NCBI RefSeq assembly: GCF_004005965.1
Contig: NZ_SACY01000001.1
Coordinates: 558,001-622,000 of the forward strand
DNA: 64,000 bases
Origin: Sandaracinomonas limnophila
GTDB taxonomy: Bacteria; Bacteroidota; Bacteroidia; Cytophagales; Spirosomataceae
Direction of reading: 5' to 3'
The notes under the pieces were generated by a model, which did not search any database, had not been told where the DNA came from, and saw nothing but the letters and a program-made list of their open reading frames with translations. A program made the translations under genes and the position numbers. This document shows positions 53,402-62,815 of this stretch, one piece after another; the first letter of the stretch is position 1; each line of letters starts with the position of its first letter.

Positions 53402-56374
53402 TTAATTGGTCTTAGCAATCTGTTCATTGAACATCGCTTCCAACTCCTTATATTTTGCAGGGGCCACATTGTATTCTTTCAAAGAAGAAACGACCATATT
53501 CATTTCGTATAGGCCAATCTGTATTTCTCTTTGATAATGACCTACATTCGTATCAAAATAATAAGTTAAAGCCTTATTATTTCTCCTCACAATAGTATTT
53601 GCCATATCTAAGGCTTTCTTTTCATCCTTACATGCCAAATATAGACCAACCATACTTGCAGAGAACTGATCATAAGGAATAACCTTATCAGGCATAACTG
53701 AATCTAAATGATCCAAAACTTTTTTCGCTTCTGAGTATTTTTCCTCACGCACCAATTGTTCTGCTAAACGATAAATATTTAAACGAGCAGTTACTGAAGG
53801 AATACCTAAATAGAAATCGCCGTGATAATAAACTTTCTCGTTGTTCAGATTTCTCCAATACATCTTATGCATGAAGTTATCTGTCATGATTTTGGTATTC
53901 ACAAAACCATCCTTTGCTCCTGCTATTTTAAAAGGCATCAATCGGTAAGCATAACCTTCTAATTGCATACTTTCTTTCAAACCTAAATATTGCTCGGAAG
54001 GTAAAGTAGCTGCGAAATAGATTGGACGCGTCCAACCATTTAAAGCATTGTTTGAAATAATTTCTAATTGAATAAGTTCACCTTTAAAAATATTCTTTTG
54101 TGGCAATTTCCAAGCTAAAGAACCCGACAAGAATGGAGTAAATTCTTTTGGGAACCACTTAGAGGCAGCAACCTTTTGAATGTCAACAGGAACAACCACA
54201 GAATCAGATGGGAATGTATTGATCATTTCTCCTGCTTGTGTTTGTGCTTTGATACGCTCATCATTGTTTCGAACCAATTCCAAATAATCTGGTAAAGACA
54301 TTGCTGCAATACCCGGATTCTCATTGTACATAATTTGGTCGTTCACACCCTCCAAAAACAATTCTTTGTTTAATTTAATTGGCAAAGCAGTAGAAAAATA
54401 AGTTTTACGCTTCATCTGATCTATATACCAATCTGTACCTAAAAGGGACAAATTACACACGCGAACATCCGTTCTAAATCCTTCAACCTCCTGCAAATAC
54501 CAAAGTGGGAAAGTATCATTGTCTCCACCCGTAAATAAAATAGCATTCGGAGCACATGAATTCAACATATTTTTGGCAAAATCAATTTGGTGGTAACGTC
54601 CACTTCTGTCGTGATCGTCCCAGTTTTGTGCAACCAAAATAACAGGTGCAGAAAGTCCAAAAATAGAAACTAAACCCCAACGTAAAGTATTTGACGTTCT
54701 AAACTTTTGTAAAAATTCATACAATTGCATCACTCCTAAACCTGCCCAAATAGCCATAAAATAAAAAGAACCAACGTAAATATAATCACGCTCTCTAGGC
54801 TCAGATGGGGGTGAATTCAAATACACAACCAAAGCAATACCACTCAGGACAAACATCATGATGGTTATCAAAAAATCTTTTTCGTTTTTATTGTATAACA
54901 AATAAAATCCAAGTAAAACTAAAATCAGAGGCAAGAAATAATAGTTATTTCTCGCTTTGTTATCCTTTAAAACCTCAGGCATTTTAGATGTATCCTCAAA
55001 TGAATTGATTGCCCAAGCATCCTGAAAATCAGATGTTCTTCCTACAAAATTCCATAACAAATAACGCATGTACATGTGCCCCATTTGATGCGTAAACATA
55101 AACTTTAAGTTATCTCCAAAAGTAGGTTTTTGTCCCGGTGGAATTCCCAACATCTCTTGATACAAGGCCACGTGCGCTGGAGAATTTGAATAAACACGAG
55201 GCAATAACATTTGTTGATCCTTCTCGTAAACATATTTAGGTTTATGCGTATAAACTTCATATTTACCATCCTTCATTTTATACACATCTTCCCCATTTTC
55301 AAAGGATTCAACTTGTGCAGTAAATATTGGACCATAAATTAAGGAACGTTCTCCATATTGCTCTCTTTTCAAATATTTTAAGAAATTTAAAATATTCGAA
55401 GGGTCATTTTCATTAATAGGTGGATTATAACCTGAACGAACTAGGGCTACTGTATAGGTAGAATAACCAATCAATAAAAACACCAAAGAGAATAATGCCA
55501 TATTCAAAACCAACTTTTGCTTTTGGTAAGAATAGTAAATCCCAAAAACAATAGCACCAATAAATAAAACTAGGAATGTTAAGGCACCAGATCCATAAGA
55601 AAATCCTAAACTATTTACGAAGAATAATTCAAATTTAAAGGCTAAACTTGGAAGGCCTGGAATAATTCCAGAATTGATAATTCCTAAAATAATTAAACCT
55701 ACAAAACTTGCAACAAATCCGCCATTCAAACTTGGCTTAGCATTCTTTTTGAAATAATACAATAAGGCAAGTGCTGGCAAGGTTACCAAGTTTAATAAAT
55801 GGACTCCGATAGATAAACCCACTAAATAGGCAATAAACAAAATCCAACGATTGGCAACTTGTTCATCTTCTTGTAACTCCCACTTAAATGCAGCCCAAAC
55901 AACAATTGCCGTAAAAAAAGAAGACATTGCATACACCTCAGCCTCTACTGCAGAAAACCAAAAAGTATCTGAAAATGCATAGACTAATGAACCGACAAAT
56001 CCTGAAAACAATAAAATATAGCTTTCGTTTTTACTTAAATCTTCAAATTTCTTATTAAGTATTTTTCGACCAATCATTACAATTGTCCAATGCAAAAACA
56101 AAATAGTTAAAGCTGAGGTAACCACAGATAACATATTCACCCAAAAGGCAACTTTTTCCAGGTTTCCAAGTGCTAACAAAGAAAACATTCTTCCCAACAA
56201 CAAAAACAAGGGTGCTCCAGGAGGGTGAGGCACTTGTAATTTATAAGCACAAGCAATGAATTCACCACAATCCCAAAAAGAGGCTGTTGGTTCGACTGTT
56301 AATGTAAAAGTGATTAAAGAGATAACAAAAACCAGCCATCCCGTAAGGTTATTTAATCGTTGAAATGATTGCAT
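53402..56374 (-). CDS. DUF2723 polytopic membrane protein (glycosyltransferase-like)
   Basis: 990 residues. The N-terminal ~560 residues hold about a dozen membrane helices and the DUF2723 signature: TVEPTASFWDCGEFIACAYK, then HPPGAPLFLLLGRMF. The acidic Asp-Cys-Gly-Glu region resembles the loop of GT-C enzymes such as protein O-mannosyltransferases. A soluble part with tetratricopeptide-like helices (~880-960) ends the protein. In Bacteroidota it may glycosylate secreted proteins; the reaction is not established here. No partner genes are evident; pheS lies upstream on the same strand. Confidence 0.85.
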   Translation of the reverse strand: MQSFQRLNNLTGWLVFVISLITFTLTVEPTASFWDCGEFIACAYKLQVPHPPGAPLFLLLGRMFSLLALGNLEKVAFWVNMLSVVTSALTILFLHWTIVMIGRKILNKKFEDLSKNESYILLFSGFVGSLVYAFSDTFWFSAVEAEVYAMSSFFTAIVVWAAFKWELQEDEQVANRWILFIAYLVGLSIGVHLLNLVTLPALALLYYFKKNAKPSLNGGFVASFVGLIILGIINSGIIPGLPSLAFKFELFFVNSLGFSYGSGALTFLVLFIGAIVFGIYYSYQKQKLVLNMALFSLVFLLIGYSTYTVALVRSGYNPPINENDPSNILNFLKYLKREQYGERSLIYGPIFTAQVESFENGEDVYKMKDGKYEVYTHKPKYVYEKDQQMLLPRVYSNSPAHVALYQEMLGIPPGQKPTFGDNLKFMFTHQMGHMYMRYLLWNFVGRTSDFQDAWAINSFEDTSKMPEVLKDNKARNNYYFLPLILVLLGFYLLYNKNEKDFLITIMMFVLSGIALVVYLNSPPSEPRERDYIYVGSFYFMAIWAGLGVMQLYEFLQKFRTSNTLRWGLVSIFGLSAPVILVAQNWDDHDRSGRYHQIDFAKNMLNSCAPNAILFTGGDNDTFPLWYLQEVEGFRTDVRVCNLSLLGTDWYIDQMKRKTYFSTALPIKLNKELFLEGVNDQIMYNENPGIAAMSLPDYLELVRNNDERIKAQTQAGEMINTFPSDSVVVPVDIQKVAASKWFPKEFTPFLSGSLAWKLPQKNIFKGELIQLEIISNNALNGWTRPIYFAATLPSEQYLGLKESMQLEGYAYRLMPFKIAGAKDGFVNTKIMTDNFMHKMYWRNLNNEKVYYHGDFYLGIPSVTARLNIYRLAEQLVREEKYSEAKKVLDHLDSVMPDKVIPYDQFSASMVGLYLACKDEKKALDMANTIVRRNNKALTYYFDTNVGHYQREIQIGLYEMNMVVSSLKEYNVAPAKYKELEAMFNEQIAKTN

Positions 56375-56431
56375 AAGATTTAATTTGATGCAAATTAATG
56401 CTAAATATGTTAAGTAAGAGGTTAAAATTCG

Positions 56432-57457
56432 TTAATTAAATTGTTTCAAAAAGCGAACGTCATTTTCTGTAAATAATCGTAAATCTTTGATTTGGTATTT
56501 TAACATCGTGATACGCTCAATTCCCATTCCGAAGGCAAAACCGGTATATTCTTTGGAATCAATACCCACATTTTCCAACACATTTGGGTCAACCATTCCA
56601 GCGCCAGCAATTTCTACCCACCCAGCTTGTTTACACACATTACAACCCTCTCCTTTACAAATCAAACAAGTAATATCCATTTCTGCACTTGGCTCTGTAA
56701 AAGGAAAATAAGAAGGACGGAATCGTACTTTTGTATCCTTACCAAACATTTCCTTCGCAAAATGATATAAGGTATCTTTTAAATCCTTGAAACTAACCTT
56801 TTTATCAACATAAAGGCCTTCAACTTGATGAAACAAGCAATGAGCACGTGCTGAAATAGCCTCATTTCGAAACACACGACCCGGCATTATGGAACGAATT
56901 GGAGGTTTTTGGTATTCCATCAAACGAATTTGTACGTTTGATGTATGCGTTCTTAACAAAACATCATCTTGCACGGCTCCTTTACCTTTTTCAATGAAAA
57001 AAGTATCTTGCATTTCACGTGCAGGGTGATTTTCCGGAAAGTTCAAGGCTGTAAAATTGTAAAAATCTTTTTCAATTTCTGGACCATCAGAAACGGAAAA
57101 ACCAATACGGTTAAAAATTTCAATTATTCGCTCACGAACCAATGTCAAGGGATGCATAGTTCCTTGCGCAAAAGGTCCAGAAAGTGTCAAATCCGAGGGA
57201 ATTTCAACCTTACTTTTTTTAGAATTAAATGATTCCTGGGCATTTTGAAACTTTTCTTCAGCTGCATTTTTGACAGCATTAAGTGCCTGACCTACTTCTC
57301 TTTTTAATTCATTAGGAACATCTTTTAAGCCCTCAAACAATTCTGCTAAACGCCCCTTTCTTCCTACAAATTGAATTCTAAATTGTTCTAAAGTTTGTTC
57401 ATTTTCAATAACAAACGCCTCAATCTCTTCTCTGATTTTTGCAATTTTTTGATTCAT
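56432..57457 (-). CDS. pheS: phenylalanine-tRNA ligase alpha subunit PheS
   Basis: 341 residues, full length. An N-terminal coiled coil (1-85) for tRNA contact is followed by the class II catalytic core: HPLTLVRERIIEIF, motif 2 with MPGRVFRNE, FHQVEGLYVD, SYFPFTEPSAEMD, and motif 3 GFAFGMGIERITML. It needs the beta subunit PheT, which is not in this window. A CLICKGEGCNVC insertion could bind a metal, as in many PheS proteins. Confidence 0.97.
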   Translation of the reverse strand: MNQKIAKIREEIEAFVIENEQTLEQFRIQFVGRKGRLAELFEGLKDVPNELKREVGQALNAVKNAAEEKFQNAQESFNSKKSKVEIPSDLTLSGPFAQGTMHPLTLVRERIIEIFNRIGFSVSDGPEIEKDFYNFTALNFPENHPAREMQDTFFIEKGKGAVQDDVLLRTHTSNVQIRLMEYQKPPIRSIMPGRVFRNEAISARAHCLFHQVEGLYVDKKVSFKDLKDTLYHFAKEMFGKDTKVRFRPSYFPFTEPSAEMDITCLICKGEGCNVCKQAGWVEIAGAGMVDPNVLENVGIDSKEYTGFAFGMGIERITMLKYQIKDLRLFTENDVRFLKQFN

Positions 57458-57462
57458 CTTTT

Positions 57463-58143
57463 TTATAAAATCTTAATTCCAAGGGTTGCCTGGAATACAT
57501 TTGGCTTTTGACTTAAATCACCCAAATAGGTTGGTAAACTACTTGTATTAATAATATTTTGAAGGCCTCCCTCGTAACGAACATCTAAGGTTAATCCTAA
57601 TAAAGTCACACCCGCTCCGACCTGATACGACAAAGTAGATTTTTTCAAACCATCACCAGAAACATAAGAAGAATATGCATTCTTCAATGCGTCGCTTAAA
57701 CCAGAATCTTGTGAAATGTAATTGGAAAATAAAGGTCCCCCCACAATATGAAAAAGTCCCATTTTATAACCAATTAAAACAGGAACATCCAAGGTTGTAT
57801 ATTTCATATCAAACACATTACCAGTCATAACGCCAATGGGATTAACTTTTAATTGACCACCTTTTTGTGAAAACAATACCTCCGGCTGTATAAACAATTT
57901 TCGACCTAATCGAAGACTTGCTCCTAAAACATAGCCTTGATTAGTTGCTAAACTTTCATTTATCACACTACTAAAAGAACCAGCTTCAGTTTTTATCTGC
58001 GACATATTCAAGCCCCCTTTTATTTGTAGGCTAAAAATATTTCCAGTTACTAAACTCTTTTGTGCCATTACTTGTTGTGAACTTGCAAAAAAGTAAACAA
58101 GAGCCAAAAGACAAATCGATAAAATTCTAAACAGTTTTCTCAT
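57463..58143 (-). CDS. outer-membrane beta-barrel protein (PorT-like)
   Basis: 226 residues with a signal peptide (1-27, ending QQVMAQ). The body fits the 'outer membrane beta-barrel' family of Bacteroidota: IKGGLNMSQIKTE at the first strand, VLGASLRLGRKLFIQPEVLF, LDVPVLIGYKMGLFHIVGGP, and a C-terminal strand ATLGIKIL. Function unknown. It lies only five bases upstream of pheS, so it probably shares its transcript although the two are functionally unrelated. Confidence 0.85.
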   Translation of the reverse strand: MRKLFRILSICLLALVYFFASSQQVMAQKSLVTGNIFSLQIKGGLNMSQIKTEAGSFSSVINESLATNQGYVLGASLRLGRKLFIQPEVLFSQKGGQLKVNPIGVMTGNVFDMKYTTLDVPVLIGYKMGLFHIVGGPLFSNYISQDSGLSDALKNAYSSYVSGDGLKKSTLSYQVGAGVTLLGLTLDVRYEGGLQNIINTSSLPTYLGDLSQKPNVFQATLGIKIL

Positions 58144-58237
58144 AATTTTAGAAATTTAATTATAAAATTAGCCATTTTCAGGCGAAAAAAATAAAAAAAC
58201 CACAGAGAACATTAATTTTGAGAATTAATTAAACAAA

Positions 58238-59614
58238 GTGGCTAAAAGTAAAACGACATTTTTTTGTCAAAATTGTGGACACAACTCACCAAAATGGTTA
58301 GGAAAATGCCCTTCATGTAACGAATGGAATACATTTGTTGAAGAATTAGTGGAAACAGTCAAGCATCCTGCTGATGTTTGGAAAAAAAATCAAGGACCTC
58401 GAATAAGTCCCAAACCGCGACTTTTAGATGAGGTGCCCATGGAGGATGTTCCAAAAATCAATTGTTCAGATAATGAATTTAACCGAGTATTAGGCGGAGG
58501 AATTGTACCAGGTAGCTTGGTGCTAATTGGTGGTGAACCAGGAATTGGAAAATCTACGCTCCTACTTCAAATTGCTCTTCAATTAATTGGACCTAAAATT
58601 TTATATATTTCAGGAGAAGAATCAGAGCAACAAATCAAATTAAGAGCAGAGCGACTAAACTTCAAAAACCCAAATTTATACTTGCTCCCAGAAACAAATA
58701 CACAACAAATATTCAAACATCTGGTTGACTTAGAGCCAGATTTAATCATCATTGACTCCATTCAAACCTTATATTCAGACCAAATTGATTCCGGACCAGG
58801 AAGTGTTTCTCAAATCAGAGAATGTACTGTTGAATTAATGCGATATGCAAAGGAATCAGGTGTACCCATTTTTTTAGTCGGACACATTACCAAAGAAGGT
58901 TCAATTGCAGGTCCTAAGGTATTAGAACATTTGGTAGACACTGTTTTACAATTTGAAGGAGATAGAAATTTAATTTATCGCATTTTACGTACCACTAAAA
59001 ATAGATTTGGAAGCACTTCTGAATTAGGTATTTATGAAATGCTATCAGAAGGACTTCGACCTGTGGAAAATCCATCAGAAATTTTGCTATCTCCCCGAGA
59101 AGAACAATCCAATGGCATTGCCATAGGTACGCTTATGGAGGGCAATAGACCTTTGCTAATTGAAATACAATCTCTTGTAACTCCAACAAATTACGGAACC
59201 GCCCAAAGAACCGCCACTGGTTTTGATGCAAAAAGATTAAATATGTTATTGGCTGTTTTGGAAAAGCGTGGCAATTACAAATTAGGTACCCAAGATGTTT
59301 TTTTAAACATTACAGGTGGAATAAAAGTCGATGACCCTGCACTTGACCTGGCAGCATGTATGTCGATCGTAAGCTCTTTTAAAGACAAACAAATTTCGAA
59401 TACAATCTGTTTTGCGGCAGAAGTTGGTTTAGGTGGTGAATTACGCACAGTAACTCGATTAGATGCAAGAATTGCAGAGGCTGAAAAATTAGGCTTCACA
59501 GAAATTTGGATCTCAAAATTCGCTAAAGGAAATTTACCCAAATCACCTAAAATTGAAATAAAACAAGCAGGTAATATTGTTGAGGTAATAAGGAAAGTTG
59601 AAAGTGGAAAGTGA
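58238..59614 (+). CDS. radA: DNA repair protein RadA
   Basis: 458 residues from a GTG start; the zinc finger requires it (Cys10, 13, 24, 27). RecA-like core with Walker A GEPGIGKST (99-107) and the RadA-specific KNRFG (254-258), then a Lon-like C-terminal domain (~300-455). It promotes branch migration in recombination. TAATTTTG lies 17 bases before the start. The last residues (KVESGK) and the TGA stop are encoded within a GAAAGTT-type repeat. Confidence 0.97.
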   Translation: MAKSKTTFFCQNCGHNSPKWLGKCPSCNEWNTFVEELVETVKHPADVWKKNQGPRISPKPRLLDEVPMEDVPKINCSDNEFNRVLGGGIVPGSLVLIGGEPGIGKSTLLLQIALQLIGPKILYISGEESEQQIKLRAERLNFKNPNLYLLPETNTQQIFKHLVDLEPDLIIIDSIQTLYSDQIDSGPGSVSQIRECTVELMRYAKESGVPIFLVGHITKEGSIAGPKVLEHLVDTVLQFEGDRNLIYRILRTTKNRFGSTSELGIYEMLSEGLRPVENPSEILLSPREEQSNGIAIGTLMEGNRPLLIEIQSLVTPTNYGTAQRTATGFDAKRLNMLLAVLEKRGNYKLGTQDVFLNITGGIKVDDPALDLAACMSIVSSFKDKQISNTICFAAEVGLGGELRTVTRLDARIAEAEKLGFTEIWISKFAKGNLPKSPKIEIKQAGNIVEVIRKVESGK

Positions 59615-59757
59615 AAAGTTGAAAGTTCTTGCGCTCAGCTGTGCTGAGTGCATACTATGAATAAAACTTGTAGATTAAACAAAACATATGTTTTGAAAAT
59701 ATTCAACACTCAGCAGAGCTAAGCGTCTTTCACTTTTACCTTTCCACTTTTCACTTA
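59593..59757. repeat. degenerate heptamer arms flanking repeat element B
   Basis: GAAAGTTGAAAGTGGAAAGT and its continuation (59593-59628) is mirrored by TTTCACTTTTACCTTTCCAC and its continuation (59728-59757), one arm on each side of element B. The left arm runs into the radA 3' end; the right arm reaches the truA stop. Confidence 0.75.
59631..59726 (-). repeat. ~95-bp palindrome-ended repeat element, copy B (inverted)
   Basis: On the minus strand this copy aligns with copy A along its whole length: both keep CTCAGC/GCTGAG hairpin ends, a TGAGTGTTGA start, a central CAAAACATnTGTTTTG and a TTTCATTCAT-like segment. The ends show a few substitutions (GCTTAGC, GCACAGC). It lies between the convergent radA and truA 3' ends. 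Confidence 0.9.
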
Positions 59758-60479
59758 TATTTCACTTCCACCAAATGCAATCCATGAGCAGGCACGGCTC
59801 GCCCCGCTTGATTACGATCTTTGGATTGAATAATTTGATGTAAATCTTCTGGTTTTAATTTTCCTTCACCTACCTCCAAAAGTGTGCCAACAATTGCACG
59901 AACCATTCCACGTAAAAATCTATTGGCTTGAATGGTAAATTTTAAAAAATCACCCTCTTCTGTCCAAATGGCCTTTTGAATGGTACAATCGAAGGTGAAA
60001 ACATCCGTTTTAACTTTAGAAAAACATTCAAAATCTATGTATTGAAATAAAATTTGACAAGCCGCATTCATGGCTTCTAAATCCAAAGGTGCCTCAAACC
60101 AATAGGTATCATGACGTCTTAAAGGAGTTTTTTTTCGAACTATCCAATAATGATAGGTGCGGCTTAAAGCATCAAATCGGGCATGGAAATCATCTGCAAC
60201 TTGCTCAATTGAAATAACTGCTAAGGCATGTGGAAGCATACGATTGAGTCGATATACCCAATCTTTTTGAATAGGAACAGGACAATCAAAATGTGCAAAT
60301 TGTTGACTAGCATGAACGCCGGCATCAGTACGCGAACTACCAACTACCTCTATTTTACGTTGCGCTAAAATGGAAAGTTTCTTTTCCAATTCCTCCTGAA
60401 CCGTTAGGGCATTCGGCTGTATTTGATAACCAGAAAATGAGCCACCATCGTAAGCAAATTGAATTAGATAGCGGCTCAT
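59751..60479 (-). CDS. truA: tRNA pseudouridine(38-40) synthase TruA
   Basis: 242 residues. The catalytic Asp52 lies in SSRTDAGVHA. Conserved QFAYDGGSFSGYQ at the N-terminus, RTYHYWI, and FLRGMVRAIVGTLLEVGEGK near the C-terminus. It isomerises uridines in the anticodon arm. The start codon lies two bases past a heptamer array (60481-60515), which covers the space to the upstream purL gene. Confidence 0.96.
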   Translation of the reverse strand: MSRYLIQFAYDGGSFSGYQIQPNALTVQEELEKKLSILAQRKIEVVGSSRTDAGVHASQQFAHFDCPVPIQKDWVYRLNRMLPHALAVISIEQVADDFHARFDALSRTYHYWIVRKKTPLRRHDTYWFEAPLDLEAMNAACQILFQYIDFECFSKVKTDVFTFDCTIQKAIWTEEGDFLKFTIQANRFLRGMVRAIVGTLLEVGEGKLKPEDLHQIIQSKDRNQAGRAVPAHGLHLVEVKYK

Positions 60480-60480
60480 T

Positions 60481-60515
60481 TTAATTATTAATTGTTAATT
60501 ATTAATTGTTAATTA
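60481..60515. repeat. heptamer array, 5 x TTAATTA/TTAATTG alternating
   Basis: Five 7-bp units in strict alternation of TTAATTA and TTAATTG. They encode the last residues (Ile-Asn-Asn) and the TAA stop of purL and fill the gap up to the truA start. Confidence 0.9.
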
Positions 60516-62736
60516 TTTTTTCAAGGGCAGTATCATAAGAGATGTATGCATCTTTAATAGAACTTATTACATTTCCATTAATTTTTGCATCCGCACCTTT
60601 TACAGTTCCTAAATATTGAGAATCAACTTTCAGTCCATTCAATATAGCTTCAAATTTATCTTTATTTTCAGGTTTTACTGAAACCAAAACTCTACTTTGT
60701 GCCTCACCAAACCAGAAAGCATCATTTCTAACTGATAAATTAGTTGCAGCAATATCAAATCCTAATTGTCCTGGGAAAGCTGACTCTACTAAAGCAACCA
60801 TTAATCCACCATCTGCTAAATCGTGCGCAGAAACCAATAAACGCTCTATATTCAATTGTGCAATTGCTTTTTGTACCAATTGCTCATAAGCTAAATCAAA
60901 TGCAGGTGAAGGCGATTCTTTAACTTTTTGATAGGAATATAAATACTCAGATGATGCGATATCATTCACTGATTTACCTACCAAATAAATCAAATCGCCT
61001 TCAGCTTTAAAATCTAAACCTAATTTTAATTCAGGTTGTTCCAAAATTCCTAACATTCCAATAGTTGGAGTTGGGAAAACTGGGCCCTCATCTGATGATT
61101 GGTTATAAAAACTCACGTTTCCACCTGTTACTGGAGTTTCAAATGCTTCACAAGCCTTTTTCATACCTTTAATAGCTCCTACAAACTGCCAATAAACTTC
61201 AGGAATATAAGGATTTCCAAAGTTCAGGCAATTGGTAATAGCTACTGGTACACCACCCGAACAAACAATGTTTCTTGCTGCTTCTGCCACTGCAATCGCA
61301 CAACCTTCTTCAGGATTTGCCTGAACATATCTTGCATTGCAATCAACCGTGATCACGATTGATTTATCGGATCCATGAACTTTTACTACCGCTGCATCTG
61401 AAGGTGCATTGGTATTTCTGTTGGCACGACCAATCGTAGAATCATATTGTTGCGCAACCCATTTTTTCGAAGCGATATTAGGGTGATTCATTAAGAAATT
61501 CAATACCTTTCCTAAATCCTTTTCCTCAACATCTTTCACTGAGTTTATATCAAATTCTTGATATTTCTTAAAATAAGCTGGCTCTTTGTATTCTCTATGA
61601 TATACAGGGGCTCCACCACCTAAAACTAAATCATCTGCTGGCACATCTGCAACCAATTCTCCGTTTTGGTAAAAACGTAAACGCTTCGAATCAGTCACCA
61701 CCCCAATTTGCTCACAATTCAAATCCCACTTATCAAATATATCCTTTGCAATCTCCTCTTTTCCTTGCTCCACCACAATCAACATACGCTCCTGAGATTC
61801 AGATAATAAAATCTCAAATGGTTTCATGTTGGCTTGTCGAGTAGGAACTTTTGATAAATCAATTTCCATTCCATGCTCACCTTTGGCCGACATCTCAGAA
61901 GTCGAACAAATAATACCCGCTGCACCCATATCCTGAATACCAATCACACAACCTGATTCAATAATTTCTAAAGTTGCTTCCAACAATAATTTTTCTTGGA
62001 ATGGATCTCCCACCTGAACAGCTGGCAATTTCTCAGTAGATTTTTCAGAAATATCTTCTGATGCAAAACTAGCACCACCAATACCATCTTTACCTGTTGC
62101 AGAACCAACGATAAACACGGGATTACCCACTCCATAAGAAATAGCAGAAGCTTGTTTTCCTACCTTTAAAATACCTGCAGAAAACGCGTTTACTAAAGGA
62201 TTTACTGTATAGCAATCATCAAAAAACACTTCACCACCTACCGTAGGAATACCGAAGGCATTGCCATAATCGCCAATACCTTTTACCACACCTTTAACCA
62301 ACCATTTGGTTCTTGGCAAATTAATATTTCCAAAACGCAAAGAATTCAATTGGGCAATTGGTCGAGCACCCATCGTGAAAATATCACGATTAATACCCCC
62401 AACTCCTGTTGCAGCACCTTGATATGGTTCTAAGGCAGATGGGTGATTATGTGATTCTATTTTAAAAGCACAAGCTAAACCAGACCCTATATCAACTAAA
62501 CCTGCATTCTCCTCTCCAGCTTTTGCTAACATTCTTGGAGAATCTTTCGGCAATGTTTTCAACCAAACAATTGAATTCTTGTAACTGCAATGCTCTGACC
62601 ACATGACAGAGAAAATTGATAACTCAGTAAAATTGGGTTTACGACCTAAAATTTCTTGGATTTTGTCAAATTCCTCGGGCAAAAGACCTAATTTCTTTGC
62701 CGTATCTACTGTTGGTAAACTTTCGATAGATTCCAC
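60502..62736 (-). CDS. purL: phosphoribosylformylglycinamidine synthase subunit PurL
   Basis: 744 residues, the small-type PurL that works with PurQ and PurS. It starts at GTG; no in-frame ATG precedes it. Conserved ESHNHPSALEPYQGAATGVGG-type loop, FTMGARPIA, DMGAAGI, and the second-half AHDLADGGLMVALVE. It catalyses the ATP-dependent fourth step of purine synthesis. TATTTTTG (62774-62767), 30 bases upstream, could be a -7 box. Its 3' end is formed by the heptamer array. Confidence 0.96.
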   Translation of the reverse strand: MESIESLPTVDTAKKLGLLPEEFDKIQEILGRKPNFTELSIFSVMWSEHCSYKNSIVWLKTLPKDSPRMLAKAGEENAGLVDIGSGLACAFKIESHNHPSALEPYQGAATGVGGINRDIFTMGARPIAQLNSLRFGNINLPRTKWLVKGVVKGIGDYGNAFGIPTVGGEVFFDDCYTVNPLVNAFSAGILKVGKQASAISYGVGNPVFIVGSATGKDGIGGASFASEDISEKSTEKLPAVQVGDPFQEKLLLEATLEIIESGCVIGIQDMGAAGIICSTSEMSAKGEHGMEIDLSKVPTRQANMKPFEILLSESQERMLIVVEQGKEEIAKDIFDKWDLNCEQIGVVTDSKRLRFYQNGELVADVPADDLVLGGGAPVYHREYKEPAYFKKYQEFDINSVKDVEEKDLGKVLNFLMNHPNIASKKWVAQQYDSTIGRANRNTNAPSDAAVVKVHGSDKSIVITVDCNARYVQANPEEGCAIAVAEAARNIVCSGGVPVAITNCLNFGNPYIPEVYWQFVGAIKGMKKACEAFETPVTGGNVSFYNQSSDEGPVFPTPTIGMLGILEQPELKLGLDFKAEGDLIYLVGKSVNDIASSEYLYSYQKVKESPSPAFDLAYEQLVQKAIAQLNIERLLVSAHDLADGGLMVALVESAFPGQLGFDIAATNLSVRNDAFWFGEAQSRVLVSVKPENKDKFEAILNGLKVDSQYLGTVKGADAKINGNVISSIKDAYISYDTALEKIINN

Positions 62737-62815
62737 TAAAAATGTATTTTGATTAAAATTTAGCTACAAAAATAACAATTTTTAGCGGTAAAAAACAGAT
62801 AATTAACAGATAAAA

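Noticed and set aside
59593-59757. An IS200/IS605-type insertion between radA and truA
   Set aside because: The gap is only 136 bases and has no transposase frame; at most it is a non-autonomous element.
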